A DNA stretch of 64,000 nucleotides from Roseibium porphyridii (GCF_026191725.2 NZ_CP120863.1:476001-540000); one strand, 5' to 3'. Shown: positions 45,135-53,906, counted from the stretch's first letter. Notes: generated from the sequence alone by a model not told the origin. Program-made: numbers and translations.

Positions 45135-45710
45135 ATGGTTGTTTTAAACAAGATCTATACAAAAACAGGTGACGACGGTACGACGGCTCTTGGGTCTGGC
45201 GAGCGCCGGCCGAAAAACGATCTGCGGATCGAGTCATACGGAACGGTAGATGAAACCAATGCTGTCGTTGGCCTGATCCGGCTGCATACCGGCGATGGTG
45301 CTTCAGAGGTCGATATCGTTCTTGGCCGTATCCAGAACGACCTGTTTGATTTGGGTGCGGATTTGGCTACTCCCGAAACCGATCAGGATCTTGGATATGA
45401 GCCTTTGCGGATCAGCGACGCGCAAGTGAAGGCCCTCGAGGACGCGATTGATGGGCTGAACAAAGACCTGTCTCCGCTCCGCTCTTTCGTGCTCCCTGGC
45501 GGAAGTTCGGCGTCGGCGCATCTTCATCTTGCCCGTACGGTTTCACGTCGCGCGGAACGTTTAATGGTCGAACTTTCAGGCGTGGAGAAGATCAACCCAG
45601 CGGCAGTCAGATACATGAACCGTCTTTCTGACTATTTTTTCGTGGCGTCGCGTTACCTGAACGACAAAGGAGAACAGGATGTTCTCTGGGTTCCGGGTCA
45701 AAACCGTTAA
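45135..45710 (+). CDS. PduO-type cob(I)yrinic acid a,c-diamide adenosyltransferase
   Basis: A 191-residue ATP:cob(I)alamin adenosyltransferase. The KIYTKTGDDGTTALGSGERRPKNDLRIESYGTVDETNA N-terminus is the PduO signature that binds ATP; FVLPGGSSASAHLHLARTVSRRAERLMVEL and NPAAVRYMNRLSDYFFVASRYLN complete the helical bundle. It makes adenosylcobalamin for B12-dependent enzymes. Rhizobia usually keep this next to the twin-TM and electron transfer genes, as is seen here. Confidence 0.93.
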   Translation: MVVLNKIYTKTGDDGTTALGSGERRPKNDLRIESYGTVDETNAVVGLIRLHTGDGASEVDIVLGRIQNDLFDLGADLATPETDQDLGYEPLRISDAQVKALEDAIDGLNKDLSPLRSFVLPGGSSASAHLHLARTVSRRAERLMVELSGVEKINPAAVRYMNRLSDYFFVASRYLNDKGEQDVLWVPGQNR

Positions 45711-45745
45711 ACGACCAAGACGCACAGAACGAAAGGCATTGGGGC

Positions 45746-46438
45746 ATGTTCATTCCGGTCTACGATCACAACCGGCGGGTTCATGTTCCAATCCCTTACG
45801 TCAATCTCACGCTCATTGCTTTCAACGTTCTAATTTTTGTCTTTTTTCAAGGTGCCGGCGCCCAAGAAGCGGTTGCAGCCGCGTCTTATTCGCTCGGATT
45901 GATCCCGGTGGTGCTTTTCGACATCCGTGAACTTGCGCCGCAGCTGCAGCTGTTGCCGGAATGGACGTCTATTGTGACATACGCCTTCCTGCATGGTGGC
46001 TTTATGCACCTGATCGGAAACATGCTGTTTCTATGGGTATTCGGTGACAATGTCGAAGATGCCATGGGCCATTTTCGATACTTGCTGTTTTATCTGATCT
46101 GCGCAGCGTTTTCGGGTTTTCTCTATGCAGCGCTGGACGTTAACTCCGAGGTGCCACTTATCGGGGCGTCAGGTGCGGTGTCAGGAGTTGTGGCTGCCTA
46201 TCTGATGCTTCATCCAAGGGTCAAGGTGTGGGTGCTAGTGCTCGGCCGCATCCCCTTGCGACTGTCCGCAATGTGGTTGCTCGGAGCCTGGGTGCTTTAT
46301 CAGTTTTACAATGTGTTCGCAGCGGCCGAGAGCGAGGTTGCCTGGATTGCGCATGTCGGTGGCTTGATCGCCGGCGCCGTCCTCGTGCTGTTTTTCCGTC
46401 GCAAGGGGGTCAAGCTTTTTGACCAGGCCATGTCGTGA
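45746..46438 (+). CDS. Rhomboid family intramembrane serine protease
   Basis: A 230-residue rhomboid with about six hydrophobic segments. The conserved WTSIVTYAFLHGGFMHLIGNMLFLWVFGDNVED loop, the catalytic serine in IGASGAVSGVVAAYL, and the catalytic His in VAWIAHVGGLIAGAVL are in order. It cleaves membrane proteins within the bilayer; the substrate is unknown. The gene follows PduO by 35 bases in the same direction. Confidence 0.92.
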   Translation: MFIPVYDHNRRVHVPIPYVNLTLIAFNVLIFVFFQGAGAQEAVAAASYSLGLIPVVLFDIRELAPQLQLLPEWTSIVTYAFLHGGFMHLIGNMLFLWVFGDNVEDAMGHFRYLLFYLICAAFSGFLYAALDVNSEVPLIGASGAVSGVVAAYLMLHPRVKVWVLVLGRIPLRLSAMWLLGAWVLYQFYNVFAAAESEVAWIAHVGGLIAGAVLVLFFRRKGVKLFDQAMS

Positions 46439-46448
46439 AGTGATCGCT

Positions 46449-46832
46449 TTAGGTTGATTGCCAGACAGCGTCCGATGAACGGCAGGCAACGCCGTCACGA
46501 TCGATGGATTCTCCCGACGCCAGGCGGATACTTTCCTTGTACGAGCGGCAATAGGTTCCGTCGGTCGTCTTCCAGGTCTTCAACGGAGTTGCCGACCCGC
46601 GCGCACCGCTTTGCGGGTTTTGCCAGCTCTGTGATTTTCCAGACAGAGAGCTTTCCAGAACCACTTGCAGGTTCTGCTGAGCGAGGGATCGGTCAGACGA
46701 CTGCAGACCGATAGCTGATGTTGTCACGTCAGGAGTATTGGATACGGACCCAGAATTGCAGCCCGCTGCTGAAAGTAACAAGCAAAAAAAGACAGGCCCC
46801 TTCGTGTGGAGCCCCGCGTTCAAAATTTTCAA
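46449..46832 (-). CDS. Small lipoprotein with the anti-sigma-like C-terminal domain
   Basis: A 127-residue putative lipoprotein: hydrophobic signal then LLSAAGC lipobox with Cys at residue 25. The C-terminus (TPLKTWKTTDGTYCRSYKES... GVACRSSDAVW) shows the pattern TP-L/I-K-T-aromatic, G-x-aromatic-CR-x-Y, and ACR near the end, matching the C-terminal domain of the anti-sigma factor at 48036-48734 and reminiscent of RT0821/Lpp0805 surface-antigen-like domains. TTG start at 46832 has AGGA six bases upstream. Divergent from the sigma factor, behind the low-complexity gene. Confidence 0.75.
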   Translation of the reverse strand: MKILNAGLHTKGPVFFCLLLSAAGCNSGSVSNTPDVTTSAIGLQSSDRSLAQQNLQVVLESSLSGKSQSWQNPQSGARGSATPLKTWKTTDGTYCRSYKESIRLASGESIDRDGVACRSSDAVWQST

Positions 46833-46853
46833 AGCCGATCCTGCCTCTTGGAT

Positions 46854-47321
46854 CTACTGCCAACCGTTTTGTATCGCTTCGCGCTCTTCCCGCTCCGACA
46901 GCGACCCACCGGACTGTTCGCTGTTGCCATTGAAACGTTCATCACGAAACACGCGATTAAGCAGACCTCCAGATCCTGGCTTTTGTGAGGCAGAGTTGCG
47001 GGAATCCGAATTCCCGCTATTGCCTGAGTTTCCGCCCCTATCGTCCGAGCGGTCGCTTCCGCCGCCACTGCCGCTGCTCTTACTACTGCCGCTATTGCCG
47101 CCGCCACCTTTGTCATCGCGATCACCACCACGATCACTCTTGTCGCTACGACTACCCTTGTCGTCACCTGACTTGGCGAAGGCGGCATTGGTATCTTTGA
47201 CGTCGAATAGAGGGTTGAAAAAGGCGACGGAGAAGACCAGTACCGAGGCCGCAATGCCTGGAAGCACGCGGAACATCGCAGAGAGGCGATCTGGCAATGT
47301 TTTCTGGCGGGTCTGGTTCAT
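46854..47321 (-). CDS. Low-complexity Gly/Ser/Asp-rich secreted protein
   Basis: A 155-residue protein with an N-terminal hydrophobic stretch (LPGIAASVLVFSVAFFNPLFDV) that may be a signal or anchor, followed by about 75 residues made nearly only of Gly, Ser, Asp, Lys, Arg and Asn, then a polar tail RVFRDERFNGNSEQSGG. Such disordered sequences are hard to assign. ATG at 47321. It is the first gene of the divergent unit upstream of the lipoprotein, so presumably a target of the neighbouring ECF sigma factor. Confidence 0.6.
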   Translation of the reverse strand: MNQTRQKTLPDRLSAMFRVLPGIAASVLVFSVAFFNPLFDVKDTNAAFAKSGDDKGSRSDKSDRGGDRDDKGGGGNSGSSKSSGSGGGSDRSDDRGGNSGNSGNSDSRNSASQKPGSGGLLNRVFRDERFNGNSEQSGGSLSEREEREAIQNGWQ

Positions 47322-47390
47322 GAGTTCAGGTTTCTATGCGGTTCTCTTGCGCGGGCATTTTTGAGAGCGATTCCGCGCCTTTTGATCCAT

Positions 47391-47464
47391 AACACGTGAG
47401 TGTTCTTCTTTCTTCCCGAAGAATGTCCAAAAAAAGTCGGGATCGAAAGTTTTCATCACGTGTT
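47391..47464. promoter_or_regulatory. Paired CACGTG elements in the divergent ECF promoter region
   Basis: TCACGTGTT occurs once on plus (47456-47464, upstream of the sigma factor) and once on minus (47399-47391, upstream of the low-complexity gene), each pointing towards its own gene. After the shared nine bases both copies have a T two bases later and a GCG 22-24 bases from the element start. This is what a common ECF promoter or operator would look like. The element is 32 bases from the TTG start of the sigma gene and about 70 bases from the other start. Confidence 0.4.
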
Positions 47465-47496
47465 GTAACCCCGAGAGCGGTTTTGCGGAGAACTTC

Positions 47497-48039
47497 TTGC
47501 CAGAAGACAATATGAAGACGGAGATGATCCGTCTGCTCCCCAAGCTGAGGAGTTTTGCATTGCGGCTGTGCCGGAACCCGGATCAGGCAGACGATCTGGT
47601 GCAGACAACGTGTGAGCGCGCAATACGGTCACTGGACCAGTTTGACCCTGCAACCCGCCTGGACAGTTGGATGTTCCGGATCCTGCAGAATCACTATTTC
47701 AACTCCGTGAGGGATTCTGCGAACCGGGCCAGGTTATTCGATCTGGCGATGCTTGACTTTGAAGAGAGCTACGACGGCGCGAAGGCGGCCGCCAGTAGCC
47801 TTGAATTGCAGAAGGTAAGGGACTTTATCGGCAGATTGGATGAAGACAATCGAGAAGTGCTTTTGAAGATCGCCGTTGAAGGCCAGAGTTACAAAGACGT
47901 TGCGGCAGAGCTTGGTGTTCCAATCGGGACGGTTACCAGCCGGCTTGCGCGAGCGAGATTGAAATTGCGAGAATGGCTGGAAACGGACGATACCGCTCCA
48001 GAAGTTCCCATACAAAGCATGCCAGGAGGTGTGTTGTGA
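47497..48039 (+). CDS. ECF-type RNA polymerase sigma factor
   Basis: A 180-residue (175 if ATG at 47512 is used) extracytoplasmic-function sigma factor. Region 2 is MIRLLPKLRSFALRLCRNPDQADDLVQTTCERAIRSLDQFDPATRLDSWMFRILQNHYF and region 4 is QKVRDFIGRLDEDNREVLLKIAVEGQSYKDVAAELGVPIGTVTSRLARARLKLREWL. No extra domain. TTG at 47497 has GGAG upstream at six bases, hence chosen. The stop overlaps the anti-sigma gene (GTGA). It is divergent from two secreted-protein genes that are likely targets. Confidence 0.93.
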   Translation: MPEDNMKTEMIRLLPKLRSFALRLCRNPDQADDLVQTTCERAIRSLDQFDPATRLDSWMFRILQNHYFNSVRDSANRARLFDLAMLDFEESYDGAKAAASSLELQKVRDFIGRLDEDNREVLLKIAVEGQSYKDVAAELGVPIGTVTSRLARARLKLREWLETDDTAPEVPIQSMPGGVL

Positions 48040-48734
48040 CACTTGAAGAAAAGCGTGAGCAGATCGCCCTCGTTGAGAAAATTGGCAAGATCCTCGATCG
48101 AGAAATTGGCGACCAAGACCGAGCCGAATTGCTTTCCGATATTCGGCAGTCGCCCAAGGGCAACGAATTGCTTCGTCTGATGTCTCAAGACGATTTCGTG
48201 TTGCAAAGCGCAATGCCCGCGGCGATCCCGGATGAAAGCATGGACCGTTTTCAGGGCCTGATTGACCGGGAGTTTGAAAAGCGAGGTGTTGGCTCCACAC
48301 CGCGCAGGTTCCCTGCCTGGACGGGGTCGCTTGTCCAGGTTGCTGCGGCGCTGATACTCGTTGCCGGGACTTTCGCCTTCACGACTTTCTGGATGCAGTC
48401 CCGCATGGATGATGCCGTTTCGTCTCTCGCTGCGCATATGGAAACCGAACGGATGCTGCTTGCACAATCCGTTCAGGAGGCCCTGGAAACCAAGGTCAGC
48501 GGTGAACCGGTCTTTGTTGGACAGGAAGGCAATTGGAGTGAGGTTCTGACGCCGATCAAGACATATCGAAGCAAAAGTGGGCACTGGTGCCGGCAGTATA
48601 TTCGAGAAACAACCTTTGGCGGTCTCGACCTATCCATCCGTGGAACCGCGTGCCGGGATGTGAATGGAACCTGGACAACGGTATTTGCCGAGCCGATTTC
48701 AGATAATTTTTCACCGAGTTCTTCAGGGATCTGA
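48036..48734 (+). CDS. Membrane-anchored anti-sigma factor with C-terminal sensor domain
   Basis: A 232-residue protein coupled to the sigma gene (GTG at 48036; AGGAGG six bases upstream decides this start). Cytoplasmic N-terminus about 95 residues, helical, with no obvious HxxxCxxC zinc motif; one membrane segment about residues 96-118 (VQVAAALILVAGTFAFTTFW); a periplasmic helix; and a C-terminal domain LTPIKTYRSKSGHWCRQYIRET... GTACRDVNGTW. This end matches the lipoprotein at 46449-46832. The cysteines may form a disulfide. Sigma control is inferred from the operon and topology. Confidence 0.8.
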   Translation: MTLEEKREQIALVEKIGKILDREIGDQDRAELLSDIRQSPKGNELLRLMSQDDFVLQSAMPAAIPDESMDRFQGLIDREFEKRGVGSTPRRFPAWTGSLVQVAAALILVAGTFAFTTFWMQSRMDDAVSSLAAHMETERMLLAQSVQEALETKVSGEPVFVGQEGNWSEVLTPIKTYRSKSGHWCRQYIRETTFGGLDLSIRGTACRDVNGTWTTVFAEPISDNFSPSSSGI

Positions 48735-49073
48735 TTTTCTGAACGAAAATCCAAAACTGCCGACGAGCGGCAACCGTGTTTCAATCGTCACCAACAACGT
48801 GTTCGCCAGGTGATGTTTGGTGTTTATGGTAGGGTTTCCCTACCGTTTCGCACCGCCGAACTATCATCTTTGCGACGCGTGTTTTTCTATGCCCGGCAAT
48901 TTCCCCTTTTAGACCAAATAGCGCAATTGACAGCTGCCTCGCTGGTCAGTACCGTCCCCCGCCATGCGCCACGATTGGCTTGTTTCCGCCGTTTGTGACC
49001 TAGCGTCACCGGAGTGGACGAGCCTGCAAAATGCGGTGCGGTGAAAGCCGGCCCAGCAAGAGGTTGAGACCAA
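48735..49073. other. Intergenic region upstream of etfBA
   Basis: About 340 bases. Contains a perfect hairpin GGTAGGG-TTT-CCCTACC at 48830-48846 and a GTGAC-N5-GTCAC inverted repeat at 48995-49009, 65 bases before etfB. It should hold the etf promoter. No supported gene. Confidence 0.5.
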
Positions 49074-49823
49074 ATGAAAATCCTCGTACCCGTTAAGCGG
49101 GTCATCGACTACAACGTTAAAGTCCGCGTCAAGCCGGATGGTTCGGGCGTCGATCTTGCAAACGTCAAGATGTCCATGAACCCGTTTGACGAAATATCTG
49201 TCGAAGAGGCTCTTCGTCTGAAGGAAGCCGGAAAGGCCAGCGAAGTTGTTGTCGTTTCAGTCGGGCCACAGCAAGCAACCGAAACCTTGCGTACCGGCCT
49301 GGCGATGGGTGCAGACCGGGGAATTCTGGTCAAGACCGACGAGACGACCGAGCCGCTGGCAGTTGCCAAAATTCTCAAGGGTATTGTTGAAGCCGAAGAC
49401 CCTGGGCTTGTGATCCTCGGCAAACAGGCCATTGACGACGATTGCAATCAGACCGGCCAGATGCTCGCAGCACTTCTGGGCTGGAGCCAGGGCACTTTTG
49501 CCTCTGAGCTTGATCTCGGCGATGGCACGGTTGACGTAACCCGTGAAGTCGACGGGGGTCTGCAGACCGTCAAGTTGAAGTTGCCGGCTATCGTGACAAC
49601 CGATCTGCGTTTGAACGAGCCACGCTATGCGTCGCTGCCGAACATCATGAAGGCAAAGAAAAAGCCGATCGATGAAAAGTCACCCGATGACTACGGCGTT
49701 GACGTAACGCCGCGCCTGAGCGTGGTTTCAACTACGGAACCCGACGCCCGTGAAGCTGGCATCAAGGTCGGTTCCATTGGCGAGCTCGTCGAAAAACTCA
49801 AGAATGAAGCTGGTGTCCTTTAA
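49074..49823 (+). CDS. etfB: Electron transfer flavoprotein beta subunit
   Basis: The 249-residue ETF-beta. Pattern [53 protein letters not shown], then [24 protein letters not shown] and [43 protein letters not shown], the AMP-binding and dehydrogenase recognition region. With EtfA it accepts electrons from acyl-CoA dehydrogenases and passes them to ETF:quinone oxidoreductase. etfA follows after 24 bases. Confidence 0.97.
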   Translation: MKILVPVKRVIDYNVKVRVKPDGSGVDLANVKMSMNPFDEISVEEALRLKEAGKASEVVVVSVGPQQATETLRTGLAMGADRGILVKTDETTEPLAVAKILKGIVEAEDPGLVILGKQAIDDDCNQTGQMLAALLGWSQGTFASELDLGDGTVDVTREVDGGLQTVKLKLPAIVTTDLRLNEPRYASLPNIMKAKKKPIDEKSPDDYGVDVTPRLSVVSTTEPDAREAGIKVGSIGELVEKLKNEAGVL

Positions 49824-49847
49824 GGCCCGTCACAGGAGGAAAGAACA

Positions 49848-50780
49848 ATGACAACACTTCTTGTGGCAGAACATGCCGGTGGTGCCTTGAATGATGCAAC
49901 CGCAAAGGCCCTTACAGCCGCCGTTGCCCTTGGTGCAGATGTACACATTCTGGTTGCCGGCAAGGGCGTTCAGTCCGTGGCAGAGGAAGCGGCCAAACTG
50001 ACCGGCGCTGCAAAGGTACTGGTTGCAGAGAGTGATGCGCTCGAGCACCAGCTGGCTGAACCGACCGCGGACCTGATCGTTGGTCTTGCGAGTGATTATG
50101 ATGCCATCGTTGCACCGGCGACTGCCAACGGCAAAAACACATTGCCGCGTGTCGCCGCCCTTCTGGACGTGATGCAGATTTCAGATATCACCGCGGTTGT
50201 CGATGCAGAGACTTTCGAGCGTCCGATTTATGCAGGCAATGCCATTCAGACGGTCAAGTCAGGTGACCCCAAAAAGGTAATCACCGTCAGAACATCGACT
50301 TTTGCCGCGGCTGAAGCGGGTGGTTCGGCAGCGATTGAAACCGTCGCCGGCGCTGACGGTTCGGGACTTTCGGAATTTATCGGGGAAGAGCTTTCCAAAT
50401 CCGATCGTCCAGAACTGACTTCTGCCAAAATCATCATTTCCGGCGGCCGTGCCCTCGGATCTGAGGAAAAATTCCAGGAAGTCATCATGCCGGTTGCCGA
50501 TGCGCTTGGTGCAGCGGTTGGAGCGTCGCGCGCCGCAGTCGATGCGGGTTATGCCCCGAACGACTGGCAGGTTGGCCAGACCGGTAAGGTCGTCGCTCCG
50601 GACCTCTATATTGCCTGCGGAATTTCCGGTGCCATCCAACACCTTGCAGGCATGAAGGACTCCAAGGTGATCGTAGCAATCAACAAGGATGAAGAGGCTC
50701 CGATATTCCAGGTTGCCGACTATGGCCTGGTTGCCGATCTGTTCGATGTGCTGCCTGAACTTGAGGCTGCCGTTAAGTAA
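49848..50780 (+). CDS. etfA: Electron transfer flavoprotein alpha subunit
   Basis: The 310-residue ETF-alpha. Domain I to about residue 190, then the FAD domain: [109 protein letters not shown] is nearly invariant in the family. It binds FAD and hands electrons to the membrane quinone. Terminator-like hairpin follows. Confidence 0.97.
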   Translation: MTTLLVAEHAGGALNDATAKALTAAVALGADVHILVAGKGVQSVAEEAAKLTGAAKVLVAESDALEHQLAEPTADLIVGLASDYDAIVAPATANGKNTLPRVAALLDVMQISDITAVVDAETFERPIYAGNAIQTVKSGDPKKVITVRTSTFAAAEAGGSAAIETVAGADGSGLSEFIGEELSKSDRPELTSAKIIISGGRALGSEEKFQEVIMPVADALGAAVGASRAAVDAGYAPNDWQVGQTGKVVAPDLYIACGISGAIQHLAGMKDSKVIVAINKDEEAPIFQVADYGLVADLFDVLPELEAAVK

Positions 50781-50803
50781 GACCTGCGGCAAATTGAACA
50801 CGG

Positions 50804-50841
50804 ACCCCGGGGCGAATGAAGGTTTTCGCTCCGGGGTTCTT
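50804..50841 (+). terminator. Terminator-like hairpin after etfA
   Basis: ACCCCGGGGCGAA pairs with TTCGCTCCGGGGT around a short loop, with one G-T pair; the following TTCTTG is only a weak T-run, so it may be partial or attenuating rather than a full stop before hbd. Confidence 0.5.
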
Positions 50842-50919
50842 GCTGTTCGGCGCAAGACTTGCCAAAAATAGCCGCAACCCGGCCTTTGAAGGCATGCACT
50901 TAACGATCGGATTTTCAGG

Positions 50920-51801
50920 ATGGTAGTCGAGATTAAGAAAGTCGGCGTGATCGGCTCAGGTCAGATGGGCAGCGGCATTGCGCATGTCTGCTCACTTGCA
51001 GGCTTTGACGTCGGTTTGAGCGACATTTCCATGGAGCGGATCGAGTCCGGACTGGCATCGATCAACGGCAATCTGGCGCGTCAGGTTTCCAAGTCCCTGA
51101 TTACCGAAGAAGAGCGCAACGCCGCACTCAACCGGATCAAGGCGGTAGAAGACCTCGATCTTCTTGCTGATGCGGATCTGGTGATCGAATCTGCGGTTGA
51201 AAACGAGCAGATCAAACGGAAAATCTTTTCCCAGCTCTGCCCAATCCTGAAACCAGAAGCCATTCTGGCAACCAATACATCGTCTATTTCCATTACCCGT
51301 CTTGCGGCAACGACAGATCGCCCGGAGCGCTTTATCGGGATTCATTTCATGAATCCGGTTCCACTGATGGAGTTGGTGGAGCTGGTTCGCGGTATCGCTA
51401 CCGAAGACGAGACCTTTGAAGCGTCAAAAGCCTTTTGTGTTCGACTGGGCAAACAGATTGCGGTCGCCGAGGATTTTCCTGCCTTCATGGTCAACCGCAT
51501 TTTGCTGCCGATGATCAACGAAGCGATCTACACACTCTATGAAGGTGTCGGATCGGTCGAATCGATCGACAAGGCCATGCGCCTGGGTGCCAATCACCCG
51601 ATGGGACCGTTGCAGTTGGCGGATTTCATTGGCCTCGACACCTGTCTCTCCATCATGCAGGTGCTTTATGAAGGCCTCGCCGACACCAAATACCGGCCTT
51701 GTCCGCTCTTGGTGAAATATGTCGAGGCGGGTTGGCTGGGACGCAAGACCCAGCGCGGTTTTTATGACTACCGCGGCGAGATACCTGTGCCGACCCGCTA
51801 A
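50920..51801 (+). CDS. 3-hydroxybutyryl-CoA dehydrogenase
   Basis: A 293-residue NAD-dependent enzyme oxidising or forming 3-hydroxyacyl-CoA. N-terminal GSGQMGSGIAHVCSLAGF Rossmann motif, active region TNTSSISITRLAATTDRPERFIGIHFMNPVPLMELVE with the catalytic His, and C-terminal RLGANHPMGPLQLADFIGLDTCLSIMQVL. Also conserved is AEDFPAFMVNRILLPMINEA. Sits with etfBA, consistent with fatty acid or butyrate-type metabolism or PHB cycle; the acyl-CoA ligase follows ten bases after its stop. Confidence 0.93.
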   Translation: MVVEIKKVGVIGSGQMGSGIAHVCSLAGFDVGLSDISMERIESGLASINGNLARQVSKSLITEEERNAALNRIKAVEDLDLLADADLVIESAVENEQIKRKIFSQLCPILKPEAILATNTSSISITRLAATTDRPERFIGIHFMNPVPLMELVELVRGIATEDETFEASKAFCVRLGKQIAVAEDFPAFMVNRILLPMINEAIYTLYEGVGSVESIDKAMRLGANHPMGPLQLADFIGLDTCLSIMQVLYEGLADTKYRPCPLLVKYVEAGWLGRKTQRGFYDYRGEIPVPTR

Positions 51802-51810
51802 GCGGCTCTG

Positions 51811-53313
51811 ATGAACCTTGCCCGTTATTGCCTGACCAATGCCGAGCCGGCGCCGGACAAGACGGCGCTGGAAATTGTGGGTGCCGGTGGCGGCCTCGAG
51901 GAGGCTTGGACATATGGAAAGCTCACTTCAAGTGTGCTTTCCGTGGCTGCCGGGTTGAAAAACACCGGTTTGAAAGCTGGAGACCGAGTCCTGCTTCGAA
52001 TTGGGCACTCGGTCGATTTTCCGCTGGTTTTCTTCGGAGCAATCGCAGGCGGTTTTGTTCCGGTTCCAACCTCGGCACAGCTCGCGGCCCGTGAAACGTC
52101 TTCCATTTTGTCCGATAGCGGTGCGCGCCTGCTGGTGCACGACGGCAAGACTGAAATTCCGGACAATGTCGCGGTTCTTTCGCTTGGGCCTCAAGGAATT
52201 GACTTTCTGAAACAATATGCGCCGGGAACATTTGCGGAAACGGCTGCCGACGATCCGGCATTTCTGATCTACACATCAGGAACCAGTGGGATGCCGAAAG
52301 GCGTGCTGCATGCTCAAAGAGCCGCTTTTGCTCGGCGGCCAATGTATCAGGGATGGTACGGAATATCGTCTTCGGACAGGCTTTTGCATGCCGGTGCCTT
52401 CAATTGGACCTATACGCTGGGCGCAGGATTGATGGATCCTTGGGCAAACGGGGCGACCAGTATTGTTTACGATGGCCCACGTGATCCAGACATTTGGCCC
52501 GGCGTTATCGAAGGTAGCGACGCATCATTGTTTGCTGCGGTGCCAAGTCTTTATCGGCGCATTCTGAAATACGGCAAGATCACAAGTGACTCGTTTCCCA
52601 GTCTACGGCATGGGCTAACGGCCGGAGAGGCACTGCCAGCACGTCTTTATAACGACTGGAAAGTCAGCACTGGTCGCGAGCTTTATGAAGCTCTCGGGAT
52701 GAGCGAGATTTCGACCTATCTCTCAAACGGACCGACGGTGCCGGTTAGACCCGGCTCGCCGGGTAAGCCTCAAGAAGGGCGCAAAGTGTCGATCCTGAGC
52801 GAGACATCGAACGCGTCGCTCTTTGCCGAAGCGAATGAACCGGGCTTGCTCGCAATTCATTCTTCAGAACCAGGTTTGATGCTTGGTTACTGGAATGCGC
52901 CTGAAGAAACCGAAGCTGCATTCCGCGGCGAATGGTTCCTGACAGGTGATAGGGCTCGCAGGGACGAAGACGGTTATTTCTGGTACGAGGGCCGAGCAGA
53001 CGACTTGATGAATGCGTTCGGCTACAGAGTCGCGCCGGAGGAAGTCGAGCGGGTCCTGGCAACTGACCCTCAGGTCTCGGAAGTCGCTGTTACGGCTGTG
53101 TCTGTCCGGGATGGCGTCAGCTTGATCACGGCCTTTGTTGTGCCGCGTGATGCTGACACTTTTGATTTGGAGCGCCTTGCTTCGCGTGCAACCAAGGATC
53201 TTGCAGACTACAAGCAGCCCAAGTCTTATCGGCTCGTTGAACAACTGCCGCGTACGGCGTCCGGGAAGATACGCCGGCAAGCCCTGATCAGCATGAAACC
53301 GTCCAGTTCCTAA
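51811..53313 (+). CDS. Acyl-CoA synthetase / AMP-dependent CoA ligase
   Basis: A 500-residue ANL-family ligase: ATP-binding YTSGTSGMPKGVLHAQRA, a large N-domain with HAGAFNWTYTLGAGLMDPWANGA, GEALPARLYNDW, TGRELYEALGMSEIS, and the C-domain hinge and lysine SGKIRRQALIS. Overall closest to benzoate/aryl-CoA ligase-type enzymes by the GMSEI motif and length, but substrate cannot be read. It is in the same operon as the dehydrogenase, so it probably activates an acid for beta-oxidation. Confidence 0.88.
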   Translation: MNLARYCLTNAEPAPDKTALEIVGAGGGLEEAWTYGKLTSSVLSVAAGLKNTGLKAGDRVLLRIGHSVDFPLVFFGAIAGGFVPVPTSAQLAARETSSILSDSGARLLVHDGKTEIPDNVAVLSLGPQGIDFLKQYAPGTFAETAADDPAFLIYTSGTSGMPKGVLHAQRAAFARRPMYQGWYGISSSDRLLHAGAFNWTYTLGAGLMDPWANGATSIVYDGPRDPDIWPGVIEGSDASLFAAVPSLYRRILKYGKITSDSFPSLRHGLTAGEALPARLYNDWKVSTGRELYEALGMSEISTYLSNGPTVPVRPGSPGKPQEGRKVSILSETSNASLFAEANEPGLLAIHSSEPGLMLGYWNAPEETEAAFRGEWFLTGDRARRDEDGYFWYEGRADDLMNAFGYRVAPEEVERVLATDPQVSEVAVTAVSVRDGVSLITAFVVPRDADTFDLERLASRATKDLADYKQPKSYRLVEQLPRTASGKIRRQALISMKPSSS

Positions 53314-53395
53314 ATCTTGAGTGTTTTAAGTAAGGCTTTGTTAACGCTTGTTTAAGGGCGGTTTGCTAGTGTGCTCGTCGTTCTAGGAGTGAATG

Positions 53396-53599
53396 ATGGA
53401 CAGCGTTGGTATCGCCAGCACATTTGTTGCTCAAAGTCAGGCACAGACATCTCAGGCGCTACAGTCGGAGATGCTGAAAATGTCGGTGCAGCAGGATGCC
53501 AATCTGGTTGCCTTGCTGCAAGAAGGTGCCGAGAATCTGCAATCAGCTCAGGCGGCACCCGCACCAGGACTTGGAAGCCAGGTCGACGTCACGGTCTGA
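53396..53599 (+). CDS. YjfB-like putative motility protein
   Basis: A 67-residue protein, start ATG 53396 (AGGAG six bases upstream; an adjacent ATG at 53393 is less well placed). N-terminus MDSVGIASTFVAQSQAQTSQALQSEMLKMSVQQDANLVALL matches the YjfB_motility pattern: amphipathic, Gln-rich helix, Leu/Met spaced, then a short linker and C-terminal GLGSQVDVTV. Small YjfB-like proteins occur near flagellar genes and may assist motility, though no flagellar gene is here. First of three small genes with the same C-terminal tail. Confidence 0.7.
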   Translation: MDSVGIASTFVAQSQAQTSQALQSEMLKMSVQQDANLVALLQEGAENLQSAQAAPAPGLGSQVDVTV

Positions 53600-53906
53600 T
53601 CCATACCCGTACTGTTCGGGCAATTCCCTAAAGTTACTGTATAGAGCTATCCTGTCGACCGGGTGAAACAGGCTCGCGTGCTCTGATCTGTCGGGCAGAT
53701 CTGGGTGCTCTCGCCAGATACTGCATCTTAAAACATTCATTGATTCATTTGCTTGCACGAACTTAGCTACAATTTTATGTAATATTTATGCTTACCTTGA
53801 GTAATTAAATAAGCAGTAATGTAGATTAATCTCTCTGTTTACACTCGAATTCATGTCCTCCTGTAATACTTGACTGGTGAAATCGTATCCATAAGTTGGG
53901 AAAACG
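53600..53906. other. AT-rich region between small tail-motif genes
   Basis: About 307 bases, AT-rich between about 53720 and 53860. It has a GATCTG-TCGGG-CAGATC hairpin at 53685-53701. A promoter for the second small gene is likely, with TTGACT at 53870 as a weak candidate. No other gene is supported. Confidence 0.45.

Noticed and set aside
46738..47364. 208-codon plus-strand frame opposite the two secreted-protein genes
   Set aside because: Its Pro/Leu/Arg-Ser repeats are the complement of the Gly/Ser/Asp tract; the minus-strand genes have RBS and signal features.
53684..53702. Small hairpin in the intergenic region taken as a terminator
   Set aside because: No T-run follows, so a rho-independent terminator is not supported.
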